Below, one piece after another: positions 34,696 through 43,152 of a stretch of 64,000 bases of DNA. Each line of letters opens with the position of its first letter. Within the stretch, counting starts at the first letter, position 1. The translations under genes and the position numbers were made by a program. The notes beneath the pieces are model-generated. The model worked only from the letters and a program-made list of their open reading frames with translations, made no database searches and was not told where the DNA came from. The stretch is from positions 62,001 through 126,000 of the forward strand of contig NZ_JBIWFB010000003.1 in the NCBI RefSeq assembly GCF_044762855.1, in the 5' to 3' direction. This DNA is from Psychrobacillus sp044762855 (GTDB lineage: Bacteria > Bacillota > Bacilli > Bacillales_A > Planococcaceae).

Positions 34696-35937
34696 TTAGG
34701 AATTGATAGAAGCTACACTACCTACTTTACCTTCCCTACGTTTTTTAGCTTTTTCAGCTGCCGCTGTGAACAGTACATCAGAGGATGAATTTAGTGCAGT
34801 TTCACAAGAGTCTTGAATAACCCCTATGATAAAACCGACACCAACAACTTGCATGGCAACATCATTTGGAACGCCAAATAAATTACATGCTAGCGGGATA
34901 AGTAAAAGAGATCCACCTGCAACACCTGAAGCACCCGCAGCAGAGATAGCTGCTACAACAGAAAGTAAAAGTGCAGTTACAAAATCTACTTCAATACCAA
35001 GCGTTGTTACTGTTGCAAGTGTTAGCACAGCAATTGTAACGGCTGCTCCAGCCATATTAATAGTAGCACCTAGAGGGATGGATACCGCATACGTATCTTT
35101 ATCTAAGCCAAGTTTTTCACATAATTTCATATTTACTGGAATATTTGCAGCGGAACTACGTGTAAAGAATGCCGTTATACCGCTTTCTCTTAATACCATA
35201 AACACTAGTGGATATGGATTTTTTCGCGTATATATAAATACGAGTAACGGATGTACTACAAGTGCAATAAACAGCATACAACCTACTAAAATTAATATTA
35301 ATCTACCATATTCAACTAGAGCAGAAACGCCACTTGTTACAATTGCATCAAATACAAGTCCCATAATACCAATAGGTGCTAAATTGATCACCCATTGCAC
35401 TACTTTAGTAATTGCATCTGAAAAATTACCTAACATGTCTTTCGTATTTTGGCTTGCACTTTTTAATGCTAGTCCAAGCACGACTGCCCACGTTAATATA
35501 CCTAAATAGTTCGCATTAATTATTGCATCTATCGGATTAGAAACTAAGTTAAATAATAATGTTTGAACAACTTCTACAATACCTTCAGGTGGCGCAAGAT
35601 CTTCTGCCCCTGTTGTAAGAGTCAAAGTTACTGGGAACATGAAGCTTGCAACTACAGCGACTAACCCTGCTAAAAATGTACCAAGGGCATAAAGAACAAG
35701 AATCGATTTCATGTTCGTCTTCTTACCACTTTTATGACCGGCAATAGCGTTCATCACTAAAAATAATACTAATACTGGTGCAACCGCCTTTAATGCACCG
35801 ACAAATAAAGAACCTAGAATAGTGACCCCACTTGCGGCATTCGGAAGTGCTAAAGCTAAAATAACACCAACAATAATACCGATAACAATCCTTTTCACTA
35901 GACTAATTCGGTTCCACTTACCTACTAAATTTTTCAT
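34696..35937 (-). CDS. sstT: Serine/threonine:sodium symporter SstT
   Basis: A 413-residue transporter of the DAACS family, SstT branch. The diagnostic core is present: FFTRSSAANIPVNM near residue 273 and IPLGATINMAGAAVTI near 300, then VGVGFIIGVIQDSCETALNSSSD near the end. It would import serine and threonine with sodium. ATG 35937 follows GGGGGAT; the longer frame from a TTG at 35964 is less likely. Monocistronic. Confidence 0.93.
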   Translation of the reverse strand: MKNLVGKWNRISLVKRIVIGIIVGVILALALPNAASGVTILGSLFVGALKAVAPVLVLFLVMNAIAGHKSGKKTNMKSILVLYALGTFLAGLVAVVASFMFPVTLTLTTGAEDLAPPEGIVEVVQTLLFNLVSNPIDAIINANYLGILTWAVVLGLALKSASQNTKDMLGNFSDAITKVVQWVINLAPIGIMGLVFDAIVTSGVSALVEYGRLILILVGCMLFIALVVHPLLVFIYTRKNPYPLVFMVLRESGITAFFTRSSAANIPVNMKLCEKLGLDKDTYAVSIPLGATINMAGAAVTIAVLTLATVTTLGIEVDFVTALLLSVVAAISAAGASGVAGGSLLLIPLACNLFGVPNDVAMQVVGVGFIIGVIQDSCETALNSSSDVLFTAAAEKAKKRREGKVGSVASINS

Positions 35938-36151
35938 TCTACTATCCCCCAAAAATTTCTTCAACCTTACTTGATAAAAAGTACAGCCACTTCTCCCAGT
36001 TGAAATAAGATGTACTTATTTTACCTTAAAATAGACTGATATTTTATTTTAACACAAATTATTAGAATTTTGCATTGTTATTTTTTGTTAAGCTACTCGA
36101 AGAGATAAAGTCTTTCCCTTTCTGCTCTTTGAGCTATCTATCAACTAAGAT

Positions 36152-36174
36152 AACCTCCAAATTATTTGGAGGTT
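36152..36174. repeat. Short hairpin downstream of the YibE/F pair
   Basis: AACCTCCAAA (36152-36161) is perfectly complementary to TTTGGAGGTT (36165-36174) around a 3-nt loop. There is no good T-run, so it is only a weak terminator candidate for the YibE/F genes. The rest of 35938-36225 shows nothing recognisable. Confidence 0.4.
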
Positions 36175-36225
36175 AGAAAGTAGTTTATACTAGGCGCTTA
36201 ACTTCTCAAGGAATAACGCACCTTT

Positions 36226-37002
36226 TTATCTAATCTTCTCTTTTGTTTCTTTATTTCTCACAAAAAAGTAAGCAGTAATCCATGTCGTAATCGGGATAAC
36301 TAATGTTACTCCGATCCCAGCACAAAGGATGGTAATCATTTCTGCGCTAAAAATCTTAGAATTAACAATTTCACCAACAGAATACGATAAATCTTTAAAC
36401 CATATGAGCAATGCTAAATAGCCTCCAAAAAACGCAAAAAACAACGTGTTTGCACTCGTCCCTAATATATCTCTCCCAATAGCTAATCCAGAGAGAAATA
36501 AATCTTTTCGGCTAATATCCGGATGATGATAATGTATTTCCCGCATCGGGGAGGAGACAGCTATGGCGGTATCTGTAATGGCACCTATTGTACTCATAAT
36601 AATCACAGATACCATAATTTTCACGAAGTCTACTTCGACTAATAAGGAAAACATGCCGAGTTCCCCTATTTCTTCTTCTCCAAATCCCTGGATCATCGCC
36701 TTGTTCGTAATGAAAATAATAAATAAAAGTAAAACCACAATACAAATAATCGTTGATAGAAAAGCAGTTTTTGTTTTGCTGTTCACGCCATTAATATAAA
36801 AAAGATTGATGCAACTTATCAATACACATGCGATTAATGTTAAAATCACTGGATCAATATTCGGATCGTTCATCAAAATAACGGTTATCATGATGACAGC
36901 AAAATTGAAAAATAAAGCGAAAAAAGAACGTACTCCCTTTCTCCCTCCAATTAAGGTCATCAATAAGAATAATATCCCTGCCAATACAACTAATACATTC
37001 AT
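36226..37002 (-). CDS. YibE/F family membrane protein (second gene)
   Basis: A 258-residue protein with about seven membrane segments matching the YibE/F family: SVIIMSTIGAITDTAIAVSS near residue 137 and DLFLSGLAIGRDILGTSANTLFFAFFGG near 167. It lacks the extracytoplasmic domain of its upstream partner, with which it overlaps by 4 bp. The function of the family is not established; paired genes of this kind are common in Firmicutes and suggest a heteromeric transporter. Confidence 0.82.
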   Translation of the reverse strand: MNVLVVLAGILFLLMTLIGGRKGVRSFFALFFNFAVIMITVILMNDPNIDPVILTLIACVLISCINLFYINGVNSKTKTAFLSTIICIVVLLLFIIFITNKAMIQGFGEEEIGELGMFSLLVEVDFVKIMVSVIIMSTIGAITDTAIAVSSPMREIHYHHPDISRKDLFLSGLAIGRDILGTSANTLFFAFFGGYLALLIWFKDLSYSVGEIVNSKIFSAEMITILCAGIGVTLVIPITTWITAYFFVRNKETKEKIR

Positions 37003-38138
37003 CGTCTCGCCCTCTTTCTATTCACGAAAAATAACGTCGTATAGAGTCCAATTGGAATGGTTAACACAATTCCTATCCCTCCAGCTAAGGCTCGTGCCAA
37101 TTCCAGTGAAAGGGTTAAGGAAAGCGTATAACCAAATGGAGAAGCATTCTTAAAATATAGAATGAGCGTAGGAATCGACCCACTTACATAGGCGAAAAAC
37201 AAAATATTGGTCATCGTTCCCATAATATCTTTCCCGATTTCCATTCCTGATTTAATGAGTGCTTTTGCGGATATATAGTTATTTTTCTCATACAATCCAA
37301 AAATCGAAGAAGACATCGTAATAGCTACATCCATTACAGCACCCAAAGAACCGAGGAATAATCCTGCCATAAACACCATTCGATATGGTCGAGTTATGAA
37401 TTGCATTTCTTCATATCGGAGACCTTTTTCTCCGGTCACCAGTAGAACAATATACGTAATCAAAAGCGAAATAAAAGTTCCTAATAAAGTCGCTATAATA
37501 GCTGCATATGTTTTCTCATTTAAACCGTTCGCGAGTAATAAAGAAATAACCGTAAATAAAATAATACTTATCCCACAAATCCATAATAGACTTTGACTTG
37601 AATTGTGGATATAAATATCCAACGCATAAGATAACAAAACGGCATTGAATACTAAACTGATGATTGAAAATAGCCCCTGTTTTTTTCCTACAATTAGTAA
37701 GACAAAAATAAATACCCATCCAATTAACAACAAATATTTATCCCGTTTGACCTCCTGAATTGTCCCTGTTAATTCGGCACCATCTTCTACATGCGGATCG
37801 ATTTTAATAAACAACTCATTTCCAATTTGAAACTCATGGTCATAAGCTTTGGAGTCAGAGTATTCATTTGTTAAATGAATTTCCTTCCCTTTTTCTTCTC
37901 CATTTAGTAACTTTGCAATTATATGTTGTGTATATACTGTATCTTCATTGCCGTTTATATCACTTACTTTTTCCACATTTTCAATATTTGTTTTGAGGAC
38001 CTTTGCTATTGGTCGATCATAAAAGGAATGATTATTAAAAACAAAAATAACCGTACCTATAAAACAACATAAGAGTATGGCGATAAAGATTTTAGTTTTG
38101 GAGCTCATCTTTTTATATATACTTTCAAATAAATTCAT
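36999..38138 (-). CDS. YibE/F family membrane protein (first gene)
   Basis: A 379-residue protein. A first membrane segment (residues 15-33) precedes an extracytoplasmic domain of about 100 residues rich in acidic residues, then seven to eight membrane segments. The family core LGSLGAVMDVAITMSSSI and LIKSGMEIGKDIMGTMTNIL is present. It forms a two-gene operon with the shorter homologue (ATGA overlap). Substrate unknown. Confidence 0.83.
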   Translation of the reverse strand: MNLFESIYKKMSSKTKIFIAILLCCFIGTVIFVFNNHSFYDRPIAKVLKTNIENVEKVSDINGNEDTVYTQHIIAKLLNGEEKGKEIHLTNEYSDSKAYDHEFQIGNELFIKIDPHVEDGAELTGTIQEVKRDKYLLLIGWVFIFVLLIVGKKQGLFSIISLVFNAVLLSYALDIYIHNSSQSLLWICGISIILFTVISLLLANGLNEKTYAAIIATLLGTFISLLITYIVLLVTGEKGLRYEEMQFITRPYRMVFMAGLFLGSLGAVMDVAITMSSSIFGLYEKNNYISAKALIKSGMEIGKDIMGTMTNILFFAYVSGSIPTLILYFKNASPFGYTLSLTLSLELARALAGGIGIVLTIPIGLYTTLFFVNRKRARR

Positions 38139-38315
38139 TCAAGGACCTCCGATAAATAATTTCAACCGATATTATTTAAGTATATCGCTATAAAATATCA
38201 TTTGGAAATTTCAGAGGAACAACACGATTTGCAAAATTTAGGAAACCTTTAAACAATTGACCAAAAGTCAGCCATAATTTTGGGTACATATAAAAGGAAT
38301 ATCATAAACATAAAT

Positions 38316-38358
38316 AAAAGCTACAAACACTGAATTTCCTCCAGTATTTGTAGCTTTT
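38316..38358 (-). terminator. Terminator downstream of the EVE-HNH-type gene
   Basis: A 17-bp stem with one mismatch, 38316-38332 (AAAAGCTACAAACACTG) with 38342-38358, and T-rich flanks on both strands. It is about 85 bp after the stop of the minus-strand nuclease gene. The remaining 38139-38442 intergenic sequence holds only a short GGTGTTTGGCACC dyad near 38367. Confidence 0.7.
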
Positions 38359-38442
38359 AATGTTCATGGTGTTTGGCACCTGGCACTTACCATTATTTCG
38401 GCAGCTCTTTAGATGTTTTTTCAACAAAGCATTTGTCTTAAT

Positions 38443-39363
38443 TTATCCTCTAAATATATTCCTTTTATGCCACTTAAAATAAGGCTTGTTCTTTTCATTT
38501 CGAGCAATTTTCATTTTGGAATGAATACTGTATTTCCCATAATCCTCTTCTGGAATCTCAGTTGTAATATGTAATCTCCCCTGTCCATCAAATGCGATCA
38601 AACCCTTTGTATAGAGCGCATAATGATTGCAACAAAGAAGGACACCGTTATAGGGATCTACTCGTTCCAAATCCGTACTATCTTTCCAAGGCTTAGAATA
38701 GCTCGCCCGAATTAATTCGGGTAACTCAATCTCACAAAGCGCACATTTTTGAGCCCATAGTGGTACTAAAGCTCGTCTAAACTTTTGTTTCCCTAAACGT
38801 ATTTTTGTTTTCACTTCTGTTTCCGTTGCAGTAAGCATTGGAATAAAGCTGTTACGCTCTGTTTGACGGACCGTACTAATGGCAAACTCCAGTTGTTCTT
38901 CATCCACTTGATAAATATTCGAATCACTAATGAGCTCTAACAATTTAATGCATAGTTCTTCGTTACATGGATATAAATAGCCTTGATTCCCATTCCCATC
39001 TTCTTGAAATGGAGAGTACTTTATAGGCAAATGTGGCAAAATAGCATCGAATTTCGAACGTATATTTACAGGGACTTCAAGTTCATGATAGTCCAATTCC
39101 ACCAGATAGCCATGATCATCCCGCTCATCATGATTTTGCTTACTTGACGGTCTCGGTGCTATCTTACATCCCGTTTTAGCCACACTGATCGCTACAATAT
39201 TTCCTTTAACATAATGTAATATGCGATCTCCTTCTTTTACTTCCTGCACACGTTGCCAAAAATGAGGCAAACTCCCACCACTACCTTGTTTCCTTGCCCA
39301 AATCATCCCTAATTCTTTTTCTTCTAGATACGTTTGGCCCTGCATCACAATGAAGCTTTGCAT
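38443..39363 (-). CDS. EVE-like plus HNH_2 protein, possible modification-dependent nuclease
   Basis: A 306-residue protein in two parts. Residues 1-110 look like an EVE/PUA-like modified-base reader: an early W, SLPHFWQRVQEVKEGDRILHY and GNIVAISVAKTG. Residues 190-290 match HNH_2: FRRALVPLWAQKCALC, ERVDPYNGVLLC, NHYALYTKGLIAFD. The first catalytic His, normally in ASHxKPW, is Tyr (ASYSKPW), and the usual FDxG is YTKG; the Asn and second His remain. EVE-HNH proteins are known modified-cytosine-dependent restriction enzymes. Activity of this one is uncertain. It stands alone with its own terminator. Confidence 0.7.
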   Translation of the reverse strand: MQSFIVMQGQTYLEEKELGMIWARKQGSGGSLPHFWQRVQEVKEGDRILHYVKGNIVAISVAKTGCKIAPRPSSKQNHDERDDHGYLVELDYHELEVPVNIRSKFDAILPHLPIKYSPFQEDGNGNQGYLYPCNEELCIKLLELISDSNIYQVDEEQLEFAISTVRQTERNSFIPMLTATETEVKTKIRLGKQKFRRALVPLWAQKCALCEIELPELIRASYSKPWKDSTDLERVDPYNGVLLCCNHYALYTKGLIAFDGQGRLHITTEIPEEDYGKYSIHSKMKIARNEKNKPYFKWHKRNIFRG

Positions 39364-39571
39364 ATATCGAACACTCCCTAACTAGCAATTCAACAATCTA
39401 TTAATATTATCATAACCGCTAATTGGAGAGCTTGCTATATTTGTGATTTGTTCTTGAATCATTTATTTGCCCCTATGTTAGAAATAAACAAATAAATCAG
39501 CTCAAATGTATCTTTTCCCTCACTATTGCCTCAAGTGAGTTAGTTAAATAAAACAACTCAATACATCATAC

Positions 39572-39604
39572 TAAAAAAAAGATATCACTTCTTCAATAAG
39601 TGAT
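39572..39604 (-). terminator. Terminator after the EamA-family exporter
   Basis: ATCACTT (39584-39590) pairs with AAGTGAT (39598-39604); on the minus strand the stem is followed by a run of eight T. It is about 50 bp past the stop of the exporter gene. Nothing else was seen in 39364-39652. Confidence 0.65.
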
Positions 39605-39652
39605 TCCTTGTCTTTCCCTAAAGTCATTAAATGTGTGGAATTTGGAAAACTA

Positions 39653-40540
39653 TTATTCTCTTTTCATTAGTGGTTTTGTAAAGTGGATTGCTTTAATTTC
39701 GCTAATAAGTGTGGAGCCCAACAACAATACACCACCAACTATTTGAACAATTGTCATCTGTTCTTGCAGGATAATGGCAGAAATCATGATAGCTACAAAT
39801 GGATCTACATAACTTAGCATTGCAATACTCTGCCCCTTTAACTTTTCCATCCCTGAGAAAAATAACAAAAATCCAATTCCTGTATTGATGATTCCTAATA
39901 TTAATATAAAAGGAATCGAGGAACTTGATAATTCAAAAATGCCAAAGCCTTCCGTTAAGAAAACGTATGGTATTAATAGTAAAGTGGTCGTTCCAAGCTG
40001 AATGATAGTCAACTCTAACTTTCCCATCTCTTTAATAAATTTATTTAACAGCAATAGCGCCGCATAAAAGGCAGCAGCGATTAGACCAAAAGAAATTCCA
40101 ACAATATCATCTGATCTGGATGCATTCACGCCTTCCCCTATGATCATTAACATACCGATGATCGCAACGATAATACACATGATTTTTTTCATAGATAACG
40201 GTTCCCGAAGTACAAGTGGGGAAAGAATCATTACAAACACAGGGGCAAAATAATAGCCTAGGGTTGCATTGGCTAAGGTCGTATGGTCATAGGATTGATA
40301 AAGAAAAATCCAATTTCCTCCTAGTGCAACACCAGAAAGTATTAAAAATAAAGCATTCGATTTAACCAGGTTCCACGCTATTTTTTTCTTCAACAGGAAG
40401 AAGATTAGCAGCAAAAATAAACATCCTAAAAAACTACTTAATAAAGCTCTTTCGCTTGCTGATAAATCAATATATCGAACGACTAAACCAATGGTACCGA
40501 AAATAATCATCGATAATATAAACTGCATTTTAGATTTCAT
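39653..40540 (-). CDS. EamA/DMT-family transporter
   Basis: A 295-residue protein with ten membrane segments in two EamA repeats (about 5-135 and 150-285). Typical second-repeat features are YVDPFVAIMISAIILQEQMT and QIVGGVLLLGSTLI. Such proteins usually export amino acids or small metabolites. It is divergent from a LysR gene, which probably controls it, with a 123-bp shared region. Confidence 0.85.
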   Translation of the reverse strand: MKSKMQFILSMIIFGTIGLVVRYIDLSASERALLSSFLGCLFLLLIFFLLKKKIAWNLVKSNALFLILSGVALGGNWIFLYQSYDHTTLANATLGYYFAPVFVMILSPLVLREPLSMKKIMCIIVAIIGMLMIIGEGVNASRSDDIVGISFGLIAAAFYAALLLLNKFIKEMGKLELTIIQLGTTTLLLIPYVFLTEGFGIFELSSSSIPFILILGIINTGIGFLLFFSGMEKLKGQSIAMLSYVDPFVAIMISAIILQEQMTIVQIVGGVLLLGSTLISEIKAIHFTKPLMKRE

Positions 40541-40663
40541 CGGCCCCCTCCTCCTTCCAACTTGATTTTCCAGTAGTAGTAGCTTAGCATAATAACAAAC
40601 ATTCCAAAATCAAATGTTTGTCATGTCATGCATAACAAAATTGCATGGAAAGGAGTGTAGAAT

Positions 40664-41533
40664 ATTAATATCCAAAAGTATATGGCCTTTGTGAAGGCAG
40701 TTGAATATGGAAGCTTTACAAGAGCGGCTCAAGATCTAAACTACACGCAATCTGGCGTCAGTCGAATGATTAACGATTTAGAATCAGAATGGGGAATTTT
40801 ACTATTTGAAAGAGGACGCGGTGGTATCACTTTAACGTCTGACGGCTTAAAGTTGTTACCGCAGTTAAAACGCGTGTGCAATGAACATGAAATGCTCATG
40901 AGACAAATTGAGGATTTACACGATATACAGTCTGGAATAATTCGGATTGGAACCTTTTCAAGCGTTGCGACACATTGGTTGCCTAACATCATTAAAACTT
41001 TTAGGAAAGATTATCCGGGGATTGATTTTGAATTACTTTTGGGGGATTATACAGAAATCGAAAACTGGATTATCGAAGGTCGGGTCGACTTTGGATTTTT
41101 ACGACTACCGACAACAGCGGAGATGGAAACAATCTTTGTCGAGCAAGACCGTTTGTTAGTCGTAATCCCGGAAGATCATCCTTACGCGGATTGCGATAAG
41201 TTTCCAATAAACGAATTATCGAACAGTCCATTTATGCTATTGGAAAAGGGAGCAAAAGCAGAAATTTCCGAGATTTTTGTCCAACACGAAATCACCCCAC
41301 AAATTCATTTTACGACATGGGATGACTATGCCATTATGTCCATGGTAGAAAACGGTCTAGGAATTAGTATATTACCCGAACTGATTTTACAGCGTATTCC
41401 GTACCAGATAATCACGAAAGAACTTGAAGTTCCAGCTTACCGAACTATCGGTATTGCGATGAGAGAGCAAAAATCACTTTCACTCGCAGCTAAGCAATTT
41501 TTAGAATATGTATCTTATCGGAAGAGAGATTGA
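40664..41533 (+). CDS. LysR-family transcriptional regulator with apparent ATT start
   Basis: A LysR regulator of 289 residues. The winged helix is at the N-terminus (GSFTRAAQDLNYTQSGVSRM) and an effector-binding domain follows. The first ATG (40682) lies 26 nt from the only ribosome binding site and would remove the start of helix 1. An in-frame ATT at 40664 is eight bases after GGAAAGGAG and adds INIQKY, giving the usual LysR opening; a stop at 40658 rules out anything longer. If ATG 40682 is used instead, the protein has 283 residues. Likely regulator of the divergent EamA exporter. Confidence 0.85.
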   Translation: MNIQKYMAFVKAVEYGSFTRAAQDLNYTQSGVSRMINDLESEWGILLFERGRGGITLTSDGLKLLPQLKRVCNEHEMLMRQIEDLHDIQSGIIRIGTFSSVATHWLPNIIKTFRKDYPGIDFELLLGDYTEIENWIIEGRVDFGFLRLPTTAEMETIFVEQDRLLVVIPEDHPYADCDKFPINELSNSPFMLLEKGAKAEISEIFVQHEITPQIHFTTWDDYAIMSMVENGLGISILPELILQRIPYQIITKELEVPAYRTIGIAMREQKSLSLAAKQFLEYVSYRKRD

Positions 41534-41669
41534 GAAAGCTTTGCCTTTGTTTTTTGTGAATGGTAATCAAATAACAAAAACGCTAATGGACTTATCTCTT
41601 CCTCAGTATGGAAATAATAAATATTAATGGAATGTCGTGCATAATCGCATATATTTGCAGTACATGGAG

Positions 41670-41732
41670 GAGAGATTGTCCAGGTTTCGAGCGAGATTGT
41701 CCAACTTCGAAGAAAGATTGTCCAACTATTGG
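41670..41732. repeat. 21-nt tandem array 3 (GAGATTGTCCAA core)
   Basis: Three units of exactly 21 nt start at 41670, 41691 and 41712, with the shared core GAGATTGTCCA (AAGATTGTCCA in the third) and a more variable end (GGTTTCGA, ACTTCGAA, ACTATTGG). The period equals that of the arrays at 237 and 421. It runs directly into palindromic element half-copy C. Confidence 0.75.
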
Positions 41733-41815
41733 GATGGAACATCGCTCAACCAGCAGAAAACGTTCGACTGCAGTACAAAAATCACAGCGTTACCCCATCT
41801 AACTCACTAAGACAC
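41733..41815. repeat. Palindromic element, half-copy C plus flank
   Basis: CATCGCTCA, CGACTGCAG, AAAATCACAGCG and CTAAGACACATT appear in the same order as in the right half of copy B and its flank (684-748). The left half of the element is missing, replaced by array 3. The similarity seems to continue to about 41915 (TATAGTTTTCTAAGC against TATAGTTTCCTAAGC at 820). No gene was found in 41534-41997. Confidence 0.7.
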
Positions 41816-41914
41816 ATTTAATCTATACTAAGTTCGATCGAAAAAATGACATAACTTATTTATGTCATGTAAAGGTTATCCACATCTTATAGTTTTCTAA
41901 GCAAAAAAAAACAT

Positions 41915-41950
41915 TCCCCCCTCTCAGGTGAATGTTTTTTACCGCTTGTT
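41915..41950. terminator. Bidirectional terminator after the homoserine dehydrogenase gene
   Basis: AAAAAACATTC (41915-41925) pairs with GAATGTTTTTT (41940-41950), with A/T tails on both strands. It lies 47 bp beyond the stop of the minus-strand gene. Confidence 0.85.
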
Positions 41951-41997
41951 TATTTAATATGTAGGAATAGTATTGGCTTCTAGTGTAGGTGCGCGCC

Positions 41998-43017
41998 TTA
42001 ACTCTTTCTATATAAATTAATTAAATCCTTTAGTGCTGCCGCTGCTGCTCCTCTTGGATGAGAAGCGCCACCAGTTGTACAAATTGTCCCCATTTCTTCG
42101 GTTTCAAAAAGTATGCCTTTATTGGTCCCATTTACATGATATAAAGGATGTGCTTGGTCAAGTTCACAAGGTTGTACATCTAGCACTACCTTCTCCTCAT
42201 CCTTATACGCTCTAGCCAATAGTTTTACTCGGCTTTGTTTCATTTTTGTTTTTACAATATCGTCTCTGGTCAAATGTTCTATTCCATTTATGCTTACATC
42301 GTCTATTGTATAATTTGTCCCTAATAGTTCGTTCGCAAGCAATAATATTTTGCAACCACTATCAAACCCTTTAATATCCAAGCTAGGGTTTGCTTCCGCT
42401 ATCCCTTTTCTTTGTGCTATCTTTAATGCCTCTGAAAAGGAGAGATTATCTTCATACATACTTGTCAAAATAAAATTGGATGTACCATTTAATATGCCTT
42501 CTATTCGAGTTATCGTACAACCTGCTAAATTGTATTCTCCAATATCTATTGTTGGAAGAGCCGCTGCTGTAGCTCCACTAAATTTCAATTTAGAACGCGT
42601 AGATTCTGCCTTGTCTTTAATTGTTTGATAGGAGTGAACGAGGGCACCTTTGGAAATAGCTACTACATCCATACCTCCATCCATTGCTTCTAACATATAA
42701 GCAAGAGCTGGCTCTCCATCCTTAATGTTAGTTGGAGTACATTCTACAAGTACATCTCCTTGAAATCTCGGCTCCAAAAAAGAGATCTGATGGTTTTGCG
42801 CATAATTGGAAAGTGCCTTGGAGCCCACCTCTTCCATTACCAATGAGGCAAGATTTAACCCCTCCCTTTGATAAAGCATCCCTTTGCTCCCAATAATGCC
42901 ATTTACTTTTAACTCGATTCCAAACGCATCCATAATACTTTCTGATTTATCCAGAAGGAGTTTACATAACTCCTTTGCTACTACACCGTATCCTGTAATA
43001 ATAATTTCCTTTTGCAA
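41998..43017 (-). CDS. Homoserine dehydrogenase (short form, no ACT domain)
   Basis: A 339-residue NAD(P)-dependent enzyme of the homoserine dehydrogenase family, interconverting aspartate semialdehyde and homoserine. It has the nucleotide-binding ITGYGVVAKEL at the N-terminus, AISKGALVH, GATAAALPTIDIGEYNLAG, and the catalytic signature AEANPSLDIKGFDSGCK. It lacks the C-terminal ACT domain of the threonine-regulated enzyme. TTG 43017 has GAAAGAGG six bases upstream; the ATG at 43044 has no ribosome binding site. It is last in a leftward group with an amino-acid symporter, RidA and an aminotransferase. Confidence 0.85.
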   Translation of the reverse strand: MQKEIIITGYGVVAKELCKLLLDKSESIMDAFGIELKVNGIIGSKGMLYQREGLNLASLVMEEVGSKALSNYAQNHQISFLEPRFQGDVLVECTPTNIKDGEPALAYMLEAMDGGMDVVAISKGALVHSYQTIKDKAESTRSKLKFSGATAAALPTIDIGEYNLAGCTITRIEGILNGTSNFILTSMYEDNLSFSEALKIAQRKGIAEANPSLDIKGFDSGCKILLLANELLGTNYTIDDVSINGIEHLTRDDIVKTKMKQSRVKLLARAYKDEEKVVLDVQPCELDQAHPLYHVNGTNKGILFETEEMGTICTTGGASHPRGAAAAALKDLINLYRKS

Positions 43018-43106
43018 GACGAACCTCTTTCTAAAAATGATCATTATCTTCTACTTGTTGTTCAATCATTTTTTATCATAATAAATTATGTTACCACATT
43101 GAAACC

Positions 43107-43143
43107 GGCAGCTATAAGTTAGAAAGAATAACTTACAGCTGCC
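43107..43143 (-). terminator. Possible terminator after the DAACS symporter
   Basis: GGCAGCTATAAGTT (43107-43120) pairs with 43130-43143 with one mismatch. No strong T-run follows on the minus strand, so it may only slow or partly stop transcription into the downstream gene. Confidence 0.4.
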
Positions 43144-43152
43144 TTAAAAAGG

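Noticed and set aside
38362..38395. GGTGTTTGGCACC-type dyad as a regulatory site
   Set aside because: Short, imperfect and between convergent or terminated units; it is more likely part of a dispersed repeat or chance.
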